Assembly: GCA_030549775.1 (NCBI GenBank)
Contig: CM060177.1
Location: 60,204,638 to 60,268,637, forward strand
Direction: 5' to 3'
Origin: Tamarix chinensis
Lineage: Eukaryota; Streptophyta; Magnoliopsida; Caryophyllales; Tamaricaceae
Length of the DNA stretch: 64,000 bases
Part shown: piece by piece, positions 12,500 through 23,329 of the stretch
Layout of the letters: each line of letters opens with the position of its first letter
Numbering within the stretch: the stretch's first letter is position 1
Program-made: the position numbers and the translations under genes
Notes under the pieces: generated by a model
What the model was told of the DNA's origin: nothing
The model's input: only the letters and a program-made list of their open reading frames with translations
Database searches by the model: none

Positions 12500-14060
12500 A
12501 GTTACCTCCCAAGACGATCTTGTTGAAAATCATTAGCTTGACTACAATCATAATCTATTGGGATCTACTATATATGTGATGCAATTGAGCATATCAACCT
12601 CTACATGCCCATGCCTCTTTATTTAGTGCCTATGAAATTGTATAAAGTTGATATAAACTTGTGATCATGGAACAATTTTAGATGGAAACACAACATCATT
12701 ATCCAAATAATGGGTGGAATAGATCATACCTACCTCAAAAAATTTAGTAACATTTTTCTTCACAACCTCTTCCATAGTTGGTTTTAAGTATACTTTGGGT
12801 TGTATCACTTCAACATGTTTTTCTCAAAGTTCACAATAGTGCACTAAAAATCCCTCTCTAGGATCCTTGATTATATATGAATGTTAAAAGTTTCATTCTT
12901 GATTGGTTATTTCATACTTCTAAAGGCATTAAATGTAACTTCTTTAGCATGAAGTAGAAGAATAAACTTACCCTTCTGGACATCAATAAAATTCTTTTTT
13001 TTCAGCTAATAATGGTATACCAAAAATGATAGGAATCCTATAATCCTTTTCCATACCAAGAACAATAAAATCCATTGGAAAAATAAATTCATGCACTTTA
13101 ACAAAACCATTCTCAATTATTCCCCTTAGATATTTTATAGATTTATATCCTAACTATAGAGACATGTCAGTGGGTTATTGGCTCATATAGACCCAAATGC
13201 TTAAAACTAAAAATAAAAAGACAGCAAAGATATGATAGCACATAAGTCATACAATAGCTTCTTAAATTTAAGTTAGGAATAAAAAAAAAGATGTAATATA
13301 ACATTTCACTTTTTTCAGCTAAGGAGGTAACTTATTTTATAAAATAGTTGAATAATCCTTACCTAATCTAATGTCATTATAAATATCAAATTTCCTCTTA
13401 TGAGTAAGATCATTTTTAAGTAACTTAACATATCTAGGCTTTTGTTATATGTTATTAGTGAAAGGAAAATCACTATGCACCCTTTTCAAAATGACATAAA
13501 ATTTTGTAAATTCTACACAAAAATTAATTTGAAACATACTCTTAGCAAAATGATTCATAATTAGCTCTAGCACGGGATTCATAATTAGCTCTTATTATGA
13601 CTCAAACACTTCTTCTTAAGCTCTATCCTTTTCGTTATTTTCCTCTCAAGGTTATGGTTCAAGTGGTGTCTTCTCACTCTTTAAAGTTATTGCATTCACG
13701 TACTCCATTTGGTTTGTAACCATATCACTAGCTTATCATTCCTCAACCTATAACTTGAATGGTTCCTTCACCTCAGATTATATATGTTCATGTATGGACT
13801 ATTTTCCTACTAACATTATTAGCATAATAATTAACTTGATCAAGAGATGGCTATAAACTATTACCTACTTGAAATTCCATGTTGTTATGTGGTCCACCAC
13901 ATAATTTTCAAATGGACACATTTTCTTGAACATACCTACATGAATCATAACTCAAATTATATAATTTCCTTTTAATCAAATCCTTCTTAGCCTATAATTC
14001 CATTATGACATTAATATAATGTATCCCCATATTCCTTTCTAGTGAAGTACTTTGAGAATA
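12500..14060 (-). pseudogene. Athila/Tat-type Ty3/gypsy gag-protease-RT remnant
   Basis: Read on the minus strand, it shows the end of gag (YVNAITLKS, about 13690-13720; family motif CNAITLRSGK), the retropepsin region (IKYLRGIIENG, FIFPMDFIVLGMEKD, IPIIFG; about 13000-13150), the conserved post-protease motif IDVQKGKFILLLH (about 12950-12990), and the beginning of RT (VGMIYSTH, about 12730). It then jumps to GTCAAGCTAATGA...CTTGGGAGGTAACTC at 12503-12545, the motif that follows pol in Athila/Tat elements. Almost all RT, RNase H and integrase are therefore deleted. Frames are shifted and contain many stops. No chromodomain is expected in this clade. Confidence 0.75.
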
Positions 14061-14269
14061 GTATTGATGCAGGAGCATATATTGAACATAATGATTATCA
14101 TATTCATTCTAATCCTCAAGGTAAGGAAGATGATTTAGCTTTCTTAATGTTGGAGCCTATCATGTTAAATATTCTTGATAATTATTATATGCTTGACATT
14201 GAAAAACATTCAAGTTGTTCTTATAGGTATGTTATATATTTGCAAGAAGATGATGTTCATACACATTGA
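14042..14269 (+). pseudogene. LTR-encoded integrase C-terminal tail (frame still open)
   Basis: A 75-codon frame enters the solo LTR at its first bases and ends at TGA 14267-14269. The LTR-encoded part holds DLAFLMLEPIML and ends RYVIYLQEDDVHTH. The same tail is encoded in the LTRs at 33486, 37810 and, diverged, 61514. In CRM chromoviruses the integrase reading frame is known to run into the 3' LTR. Here it has no upstream pol, so it is not functional. Confidence 0.7.
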
Positions 14270-14935
14270 TGTGTACAATTATTCCAAGTCATGCAAGGCT
14301 ATGACATACGTGGAATGATACCTTACAACAAGAGATAAAGTGATGATATTCATTATTTGTATAAACTTGTCGCAAAACCCTAACCCTAAGTATATTTTAT
14401 GAAAGTTAGGGTATGGCTATAATTTCATGTATGTATCTTAGTATTTTGTATAGATTTGTAATATCTTAGGAATTTAAACAATGATATTATGCTGTGGATT
14501 AAGGTTAATATGGGCTTAATTCAACCATGATTAATGGGATGAATTAAGAAGGAAAACTCAGCTAGTTTAAGCTAGCTCACCACCAAGTTTAACTTCTCCT
14601 ATACATACCCTTTGTGCGCATGGTTTGTGGGCATAATTGAATAGAATATTGAATGAAAATTTAGATAAAACTTTGAGTAATAGAGCTAAAGTCTAATCCT
14701 CCCTTTTGGGACTACATTGAGCAAGGAAGATTTGGGATAATCCTTCCTCAATACTATCTACAAGTCGACACATTTGAACACCTTCAAATCTGCTGAAACA
14801 TCTTCATCTTGTAACATCAAGTTCTTCGTCTATAATCCACCAAATTAATTCATTCTTTTTGCATTATATCGTGGGTGATAGCTTCTACTACAAATTTTGA
14901 TCCAACCTTCTGTTACTTTGATAAAAACCATATCA
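14065..14935 (+). mobile_element. Solo LTR of a CRM-like chromovirus
   Basis: It starts TGATGCAGGAGCAT and ends ACCATATCA. It matches the LTRs of the complete element at 33486-34363 and 37810-38691 throughout. The flanking 5-mers are AGTAT (14060-14064) and ACTAT (14936-14940), a 4/5 target duplication. No primer site follows, so it is a solo LTR. The pol tail normally encoded in the LTR is still open here (next entry). Confidence 0.8.
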
Positions 14936-15189
14936 ACTATAGATGGGAATTTTAAGCTAATTATTTAATAAAATCATAGATTTTATTATGATTCTTATTC
15001 ATAATAGTTGCACCTACAAATACATCTAGAATATAGTAGTTAGTAGTGAATATATTATTATAAAATGTTTGAATTTGTAGCTAGATAAAAGAGACAAGAT
15101 TTGTGCATTTCCTTAATAATTTCTTAAATAGTTTCCACACATCATATTGTCATTCTAAATAATTTTGCATGAAACACTACTTCTATACT
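14936..15189. other. AT-rich interval, no recognisable feature
   Basis: Between the solo LTR and the ATT run of LTR copy D. It may be the continuation of the minus-strand Athila/Tat remnant or the start of LTR D; I see no domain or boundary. Confidence 0.4.
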
Positions 15190-15198
15190 GCTTATATC

Positions 15199-15200
15199 AC

Positions 15201-15233
<33 letters not shown>

Positions 15234-15245
15234 TACTACTACTAC
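15199..15245. repeat. (ATT)n/(ACT)n microsatellite
   Basis: An uninterrupted ATT run passes into ACT repeats. It marks the same LTR position as the ATT run at 55270-55350 in copy C. Confidence 0.9.
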
Positions 15246-15547
15246 TAATAAGGTTTGGGTTAATATTACCATTATCACTAAAACTAATAATAGTATTATT
15301 ATTAGAATATTAGAACTATTACCTTTAATACTATGACTACTTTAACATAAACCATGATGACTACTAAGACTTAGTTTGATTAGTAGTGGCATGATTAATT
15401 ATTTTGGGAATAATAACCCTACTTTTAATTATAAAACTACTATTATCATTATTAGGCATAATAGTAGAGTATGACAAGAGTAGGGTAGAAATAATGGTAA
15501 TCATTGGTAAGAGAGAGATTAACCCATAATATTTCCCTTGTGTAGGT

Positions 15548-15615
15548 GAATCAAGCCAAAACCTTAAGGAGGCATAGGAGCATGCTCCAAGCCCGGTGTC
15601 ATATTAGGTAAGGAT
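15548..15615 (+). promoter_or_regulatory. Conserved splice-donor-like island, LTR D
   Basis: GTGTAG/GTGAATCAAG, then AAGGAGGCATAGGAGCATGC with TCCAAG, then ATATTAG/GTAAGGATA. The last part is a near-perfect plant 5' splice site (GT at 15608). Same block in copies C and E. Confidence 0.55.
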
Positions 15616-16059
15616 ATGGTTAAGGCCTGTTATGTGTAAGATTGTTATATGTATGTTGGTTTGATAGGTGTGCTGTATATTTCATATTCTATATCATCAT
15701 GTTCTTGTGGTAGCTTGCTAAGCATGGAGCTAAGGTAAGTTGCATGTGTTTATGATATGTCTAATGTGATGTTATTACTTGTTCTTGAATTTTTCTAATG
15801 TAATAATTCCCCTCATAGCATGCATGATAGGAGGTGGAAAGTGAGTTGACTAGAGAATGATAATGGTTGCTCAATTATCCTATAGGTGGAGAAAAAGAGG
15901 AATAATGGAGAAAGCGAGTTAAATCCATTACCTTAATCTCATTTAGGGTTGTTGTAAGGATGCATGGGGGATTTGAATAGAGTTTTAGGAGGAAACCCTA
16001 AATGAGAGAAATATGTAAGGGAGGAAAATTGATAGTGGTTAGGAGCATTTTACCCTACT

Positions 16060-16490
16060 GAGTGTTTCCGGTCCACTAGCTATAATAGTGGGGATTCTGG
16101 GCTCGATAAACCAAACCTTGTATGGTAATAAGTCATGGAAAAACAAACTATTTACTTATAATAAAACACCTTGTGAGTCAGGGCCAGTGAGGATGTAAAT
16201 TTTTTGGTCCACCAGTAATAATAGTGTTCTCGTGCTTTTTGCCCTGTGGAGTGTTTTTGGTCCACCAGCTACAATAGTGAGGTTTTCGTACTCTTGCGGA
16301 ATTAATATAAGAAAGGTGTGAACCATAAGTATAAGGAATGGAAAGATACTAATCATTTATAGTGGATCACCATGTGAGTCAGGGCTAATGAGGTTATTTA
16401 TATACTTTCCGGTCCACCGCCTATAATAGTGGTCAGGTGTGTGTTGCCCTACTAAGTGATTCTAGTCCACAGGCTATAATAGTGGGGTTC
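16060..16490 (+). repeat. Tandem CCACCGG/AATAGTGG modules, LTR D
   Basis: About six units of the form GGTCCACCRGCTATAATAGTGG, separated by GCCCTRYTGAGTG-type spacers and grouped in blocks starting with AATCATTTATAGTGGATCACC. Confidence 0.75.
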
Positions 16491-17053
16491 CCGTACTGTC
16501 ATGGAATTAACATAAAAGATATGTAAGATAAATCATTAATATAAGTTTGGCCTAATCTTTTAATTTTGGATTATTGTTTTGTAGGCCATTTGTATTTAAT
16601 CTCTTGCATGGCCTTACTTGCATGCTTCTTTCTAGCCTTACCCATATGGTTACCTTACTCAGTACTTAGTGTACTAACCACCCGTTTAACGGGTGCTGCT
16701 CATTCCCACAAGCAGAAGACCCATCTGATTTATGCAGGTAGGGAATGACATCATCAATGCCTATGATACTTATGAGGCATCTGGCGAGGCTGAGAATTGA
16801 GCATAGACCTGACCTAGAGATTGAGGGCGATAGGGTCGGACTCTACCTTTCCTTTTATTTTACTATGTATCATTTTTATTCTATTTATTTCATGTTGTAA
16901 GGTATTTTATATTTTTGGAAAACTTTAGTTATTCTTTGGGTTGTAATTCTTAAACCACACTCTGATTTCTGTTTGATTATGAGTGAGTCCTTTCATGGAC
17001 TCTTGTTTTTTTATTAATGACTTGTGTTTGGTGTTAATCTTTTTTAGCATTAG

Positions 17054-17099
17054 CACTTAGTACTGGAATGGTAGGAGTGAACCGGTTTGGTACTAAGTG
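17054..17099 (+). other. Conserved 3' LTR hairpin, copy D
   Basis: 5' arm CACTTAGTACTGG (17054-17066) pairs over all 13 positions with 3' arm TTGGTACTAAGTG (17087-17099), three pairs being G-U. The 20-nt loop contains AATGGTAGGAG. It lies about 100 bp before the LTR end. Confidence 0.7.
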
Positions 17100-17200
17100 T
17101 GACGGTAATATCCTCAGAATTTATAGTTTTGTTACTATACTTAGGTTAAATCTTTTTATTAAAACAAAATTTTTTAGTAGTAAATTTTGGGGGCGTTACT

Positions 17201-18192
17201 TAAAGCCTCTTGCAAGATGGATATCAACCATAGATCTCTATACATAGTTCCTCAAACAACAAGGCCTTAACTCATAGAAGTGTATACATAATCCTTTAAA
17301 AAAATTGAGGCCATACATAATTTCTCAAACAATGAAGCCATCTAACACAAAATAATAATTGATGAGGGATGCACCTACTGGAAAAAGTGACCAATGTACT
17401 TTCACTCACTAAATTGATGCACCTATGGTTAATCATATGCCACTTATCCCAATCAAGCACGCTATGCTCTTATGGCATGATTGTTAGCTAATCTATTGAG
17501 GCCATAAAGCCTAAGTATAGTAACAATTTTAAGTGTGTACATTTTGACTATTACAAAAATGTTTCAAATTCAACATAAATGATTGTAAATATGATAAATA
17601 TTAAGTAAGATACACAACTACTTCATAATCATTCTATATCTCATCTTCACCACTATCAACCCTTTCACCCTATTTAATAATAGGTATGCTTTCCTAAAAT
17701 TGTTAATGATCTAATTCTTTGTTGGGCTTTCGCAGTTGGTCACACTCTACGAATACACTACTAAAGCACTATAATTATACCATCGAGATTAAAGTTTTTC
17801 TTTATAATGAGCAAACTCTTCACTTTTTAGGTTGTTATTTAAGGCTTTGCAAGACATCTATGTTTTCCATCACCAATAACCGTCTAAATGCACTTGTTTA
17901 CATCTTTTTAAGATGACTCAACTACCTACTTAACCCTATTCAATTGATTTTGAAGATGCCTTATTTCAACATTACTTACCTTTTCCTTCTTAGCAACTTC
18001 AAATGAAGGTTTTTAGTCTTTGCTAGTTCTTTTTTTCCAAAGCTTTTTTCATCTCAGCATTCTTAGCATCATAATCAATAATCTTACCATTGGAATCATC
18101 TTAGCCTATTATAACCTCAGGGATGACCTTAGGTTGAACTTTTCAATTAAAGGGTTAATAAGATTTTAAAGAATCAGGCAGTGGATAACTAA
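17201..18192. other. Unclassified repeat-derived interval
   Basis: AT-rich sequence interrupted at 18193 by solo LTR A and continued after 22060. Minus-strand frames are short and stop-rich; a Lys/Glu-rich stretch lies near 18020-18080. I recognise no domain. Confidence 0.4.
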
Positions 18193-20350
18193 GTATGTGT
18201 AATACCCCATATTTTTTAAATCTAATTTTATTAAGTTTAATGATTTTATTAGCGAAATTTGATGTAAATATTTAATTATTTTAATTTCTATTCGTTTTAT
18301 GGATTTAACGATGATTTTAACTTTATATTTGAATTTAATTAATCGTTGTCGTTGCGGACCATTCTAGATAAATTCGTTCACGACCATGATTTTATTATAT
18401 TCATATGATCTTGATTTTCGTTTAAAAGTATCTATTCTTGTTCTTTCTTGTATTTTGATTTTTAATATTTTAGATTCGTTTTCGATTATAACTTCGTTGT
18501 TTGATTATGACTTTATAGAATTTCTTTTTATATAGTTAAATTTATTTTAATAATTTTATCCGTAGAAAATATTTCCGACTATAAATTTAGTCGTTTCCAG
18601 AAATCGTTAATATTTTAGGGAAGTTTTAAATTCAAAAGATTTTTGGAGCTTATTTATGAATTTCTTTCCGAAATTAATTTTCTTCCGTTTTACCCTTTTT
18701 GATTTGCACAAAACCTATTTTAGAAATTATTAAAATTAGTCTCAGTTTATTAGAATTTGATTTAAATATTTTCTTATATGCTTTTAAATAATTTTTCAAG
18801 GTCTTATAATGTATTTCTGTAAATAATATAAATTTTTACGTTCGTTGTTTCCAAAATTCTTTATATAGCTTTTTTATTAATTTTAAGCCTTCAGTTGATT
18901 CTTAGGTCAAAATTCGTATGTAATGAATTTTTTGGATCTGCCCGATTTGAAGATTTTGGGTAAATTGATTATACAATACATTTTAAAATGTATCTAATTT
19001 CATGTTGGAACTGTCAATTTGAGAAATTAATGCAGAATTAATCGGAATTTGATTCTTAGGTCAAAATTCGTATGTAATGAAATTGGGTCGCATAAATTAG
19101 TCGTTCCACTCAATTGATTTTATAAGATCATTTAAAATATATTTAATTTCATATCGGAAGTGTTGATTTGGAAAAATTGTGCATAATTGATCGGAATTGG
19201 ATTTTTAGGTCAAAACTCTTGCGGGACTAAATTGGATTGTATAATCAGGTCATTTTTATTCAATCGACGATATAATTTATATTAGAATATATTTACTTAC
19301 ATTTTTGAACCATCAGTTTATATATTTTAGCAATAATAGATTAGATTTGTATTCTGGGCTCAAAAACCCTAATAATGCTGAATTAGGTATTTCTTTTATG
19401 GATTTTGGGCAATTGATTATATGATATGTTATAAAATATGTCTAATTATATTTCTAACATTTAATTTAAATAAATTAAGAAAATTTAATCGAGTTGTATT
19501 TTTGGGCCTAAAACCCTAGATTTCAAGTGAAATTATGAAATTGATCCTATGTATAATTGTTTTTCTAAAATTAAATTTATGGAAATTGTTGAAATGATCC
19601 TAATTGCATTCTAATACCTTTAAAATTAAATTTGGAAATAATTGACTCGAATTACCTGAGTTTGTGTCATGGGCTTTAAAACCCTAATTTCGAAAAAGGA
19701 TAGTCTTGAATTGACTAATCAGAAGATTGTTTTGTTAAAATTGATTATCTTTTATTTAAATCAGTTTAATCGTACTCTTAAGCTCTCAATTTGAGATAAT
19801 AAAAGTTAATAAGTCAGTTTGTAGTCCGGATATTAAAAACCCTAATTTGTCGGATATGGTTCTATAAAGTTAATTGTGCTATGTGTCTTTTATCTAATCA
19901 ATTTCTATCTTTCGGTTTTAAATCATTTGAATTATGTTTTAATCTAATTGGTTTGGATTTGTCCCTATGCAAATGGTTGGTTTACCTATTTAGTTGTAAA
20001 ACCTAATGAATAAGTCATTTTTGATAAATTAACTTATAATCGATTATTCTTTCTCGGGTTTTCCAAATTAATTTGAAATGTCCCAAGTGATGTGTGTTAA
20101 TCTGATTTGATTTATATTTAATCTTAAATCTTAATAGAGCTATACTCTTACATCCTAATTTTTGGACACATTTTCCAAGAAAGATCATTTATGTCCATTT
20201 GCGTTTATTTAATTAGAATATATGAATTATTAATTGATAAGATGGTTTCTAACCTAGTTCCGATTTCTATCGGCGATCTAGGAAAATTTTCTCGTGGATT
20301 GTTGAGATTTTGATAGCTCTCCCTCTTTCTCAATTTGCTTAGCTAGCTTC

Positions 20351-20366
20351 GGATTTAGGTAAGTCA
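20351..20366 (+). promoter_or_regulatory. Splice-donor-like site, LTR A
   Basis: GGATTTAG/GTAAGTCA, a consensus plant 5' splice site about 2.16 kb into the LTR, at the position of the AG/GTAAGG island of copies C, D and E. The flanking exon-like block is diverged here. Confidence 0.4.
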
Positions 20367-20659
20367 TTTCTTACCTTTACTTATGGCGAAATTTGAATGT
20401 ATGTCTACATGAATTAGAAGGTGACGAGCATGGTTATTAATTACTTAATTATGTAAAGTGTATGATGTGTTCTGTGTTGCAATCATATGTATGTACAAAT
20501 TTATAGCCTCAATATAAATGTGTGTTAATGTGAAATTAAAATATGGTATGTAATTGAGTATATGAAGGGTTGAATATGGATTTGAAATTATTTGAAACCT
20601 TATGCCGTATCCTTATGTCATGGAATTATTCATGTGGGCCTGATTTATGGTCGGTTAAA

Positions 20660-21240
20660 ATCCTTAAATAAGATACTAATCATTTAAAGTGAAAGATCAT
20701 GTGAGTTGGGGCGAGGTGTAGGGTCTGTTCCACCAGACGATAATAGTGGCTCAGGTGTCCTGTCCCTGAGAGGTGATTCAAGCTGTTCCACCGGTTCAAA
20801 ATAGTGGCTCAGGAGCGTTTTGCCCTAAGAGGTGTAGAGTTCGTTCCACCAGACGATAATAGTGGCTCAGGTGACGTGTCCTTGAGAGGTGCTTCAGTCC
20901 GTTCCATCGGATTAAGAATAGTGGGGCCCTATACTCATCATGAATAAGAATATGATATGAGATAAGTTATAAAAAAGACACTAATAATTTAAAGTGAAAG
21001 ATTATGTGAGTCAGGACTAGGTGTAGGGTCCGTTCCACCGGACGATAATAATGGCTCAGGTGTCTTATCCCTGAGAGGTGATTCAAGCCGTTCCACCAGT
21101 TTAGAATAGTGGCTTAGGAGCGTTTTGCCTTGAGAGGTGTAGGATTCATTCCACCGGATAATAATAGTGGCTCGAGTGTGTTGTCCCCGAGAGGTGCTTC
21201 AGACCGTTCCACCGGTTTAATAATAGTGGGGTCCCTAAAC
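20660..21240 (+). repeat. Duplicated ~300-bp block of CCACCGG/AATAGTGG modules, LTR A
   Basis: Two tandem blocks (about 20660-20940 and 20968-21240) each start AAATAAGATACTAATCATTTAAAGTG-like and contain four units of ~64 bp built as GTTCCACCGG-N-AATAGTGGCTCAGG with GAGAGGTG linkers. The final unit of each block ends in AATAGTGGGGYCCCTA. The blocks share most bases, so the duplication is younger than the divergence from other copies. Confidence 0.8.
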
Positions 21241-21494
21241 TCATCGTAAATAAATAAAATCAGATGTAGTAATGATTATTATTGGATCGTTGGATTGGTG
21301 TTGCTTAGCATGCGATCATGATTTCTTGTACTCTTTTATCTTATGTGCCGTCATGTCTAGTAAGTATGAATTTGTGACCATATGTTTTATTGTATGTAAT
21401 AAATGTATAATTGAGCATGAGAATTGTAAGCTAGAGTCTTTCATATCTTATGTATTTCATGTTTCCTTCCATGAGTTGTGTAGTCTTGATTTAC

Positions 21495-21515
21495 TCAGTA
21501 ACGGACCCGTACTGA
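21495..21515 (+). other. TCAGTA/TACTGA hairpin, LTR A
   Basis: TCAGTA-N9-TACTGA followed by TGCTACC. The same element is at 26156-26178 (copy B) and 57353-57373 (copy C), with the loop sequence different in each. Confidence 0.5.
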
Positions 21516-21923
21516 TGCTACCTTGGTTGAATGGGTCCTGTGATGATCCACTGATGGTGGGGAGCAGACCTCTTGTGCAGGTTTAAGATCGGATATTGTT
21601 TTGGGGTGGAAGGCTTGACTTGAGAGAGTAGGCAATCTAGAATTTGATCCGTCGGGTTTTATCTCGTTTAACTATATTCATCTTTGGAAGTTACAAGTGT
21701 TGTATTTAAAATTTCAAGGGTATTGTAATTAACTTTCAATTTCTTGTACTCTGATAAGCTTTCTAAATTTGGGTTTATTTCACAGGTTTCGCTGATTAAT
21801 TTAACGATAATTTTATTTAGTGAATTTATTCATTTGTCATCTGCCTATGGATATTTCCTTATGGGAGTTTATCCTCACGGCATAGAAGTTCTTTGGAATT
21901 TTATTTGATAAGTTTTAGCCTTG

Positions 21924-21968
21924 CATCTAGCATGAGATAGATGGTGGACATTTATCTTGTGTTAGATG
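21924..21968 (+). other. Conserved 3' LTR hairpin, copy A
   Basis: 5' arm CATCTAGCATGAGAT (21924-21938) pairs over all 15 positions with ATCTTGTGTTAGATG (21954-21968), three pairs being G-U. The 15-nt loop contains ATGGTGGA. It is followed by TGGCAGTAACATTCC and lies 87 bp before the LTR end. Confidence 0.75.
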
Positions 21969-22060
21969 TGGCAGTAACATTCCCCAAATTCTCTTCTAGC
22001 TTCCGCTTTATTCTTTCAAAATTTTTTTTCAGGAGTGAATTTTGGGGGTGTTACAGTATG

Positions 22061-22842
22061 ACAAAAGCATAAACTTTGAATTTAAGGAGCTTTATAGAGC
22101 TAGAGTCACCAAAGATAGAAAATATTTTTATGATAGGAGCTAATAGACTTAAGGACATGTTCATTACAAGAGCGCCCACTTATTGATGGACATGTTCATT
22201 AAATAGTTGACAACCATTGAAACATGTTTATTGTGGAAGCAAAAAACTCAAGGACATGCTCTTTAGAGGTGTTGATGATTATATAATGAATACCACTAAC
22301 CTTATTTGATTTTTCTTTCTTGTCTTTAAGACCCAATTTTACAATTTCTTCAATTTCCTAAACATATAATGAGGAAAAAAATTTAGAGAATGATTATGAA
22401 TAAATTAATGAAGGAAATAATATATAATTGATAAAAATACCTTTTATTTTGTAGCACTAAGAGCTACATGTCCCGGGGGATAAAATGTGGGCTTTTTAAT
22501 ACACCCAATTATATTGGAGGGAACAAACATTTTCCAATACTTCCATTAATTACATAATGAAGGAAAAATGATAGTTTTCTCATATGTTAGTAGATATATT
22601 AGTTCAATAAATTGATGAGAATTATAAAAGGGTAATAATTTAATTATTAAAGTTGGAGATTAGAATTATCTATTTTAGGATAACAAGGTCATTTAGAATG
22701 TCGCTATCATAGATGATGTGTCAATAATGCACCAATTGTTAAATCCAATCTTTTCTAGCATCTTGTTGTAGTGAAAAGTTGAACAGTCCAAGACTTCAAG
22801 GTTAAGTTGAAATCAATTAGATTGATCCCACCTTGTGTCTCT
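22061..22842. other. Unclassified interval between solo LTRs A and B
   Basis: Continuation of the sequence interrupted by LTR A. It includes two similar phrases with GACATGTTCATTA (about 22155-22200) and AAGGACATGC. No coding domain is seen. Confidence 0.4.
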
Positions 22843-23329
22843 TTAATTGTAATACCCCGTATTAATTAATCTTTAAATTAGACACATAAGACTTAAAGTT
22901 TCATTAGTAGGCAAAGTAAGCCATAAGATTATTTTTTTTGTGTTTTGTTTACTTATTGTTATTTTCTTTTTACTATCGTCTTGTTGTCTCGAGTAGGCCC
23001 ATATATATTGAGTATAAAAATAACCCGGATTAAATGTAAAAAAAGGGTAGAGGAAGTTAAAAATTGATGTCGTTAATAAAACCGATAATAAGAAGAGAGT
23101 AATTAAAATAGAAGGGGATTGTTAGAATAATAATAATGTTAGAAATAATTGCAAATAAAATAAAATAAGGGAAGTGATCAAATAATAATATTGATCATAA
23201 TAATAATAGTACCATGATTTCTTTTTGGAGGAAATTAAACCTTGCTTAAGTGGTAATTCTTTTTCCTAATAACCTTACTTGCTAGCTTAATACTTTAGGA
23301 GGCTTTTGCTAATCTTTTCCTAATCAAAC

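Larger units (their letters stand above)
15190..17200 (+). mobile_element. Long LTR, copy D (5'-truncated)
   Basis: It contains, in order, the ATT microsatellite (15199-15245), the AG/GTAAGG island (15548-15612), CCACCGG/AATAGTGG modules (16060-16490), a TCAGTAC/GTACT hairpin (16669-16685) and the 3' hairpin (17054-17099). It ends GGGGGCGTTACT at 17200 (canonical GTTACA). The U3 with TATA box is missing. Order and motifs equal copy C, which is complete. No proteins are encoded. Confidence 0.7.
18198..22055 (+). mobile_element. Long LTR, copy A: complete solo LTR, 3858 bp
   Basis: Ends are TGTAATACCCC (18198) and GGGGGTGTTACA (22055), an extended inverted terminus. A perfect 5-bp target duplication GTATG flanks it (18193-18197 and 22056-22060). 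There is no primer site, polypurine tract or gag/pol inside, so it is best read as a solo LTR left by LTR-LTR recombination. It holds a donor-like site at 20359, a duplicated block of CCACCGG modules, a TCAGTA/TACTGA hairpin (21495-21515) and the 3' hairpin (21924-21968). Lineage is uncertain: Del/Tekay chromoviruses and Tat elements both have LTRs this long. Confidence 0.85.

Noticed and set aside
21272..21586. 104-codon Cys-rich frame
   Set aside because: Inside solo LTR A; ends in sequence shared with LTR C in a different frame context.
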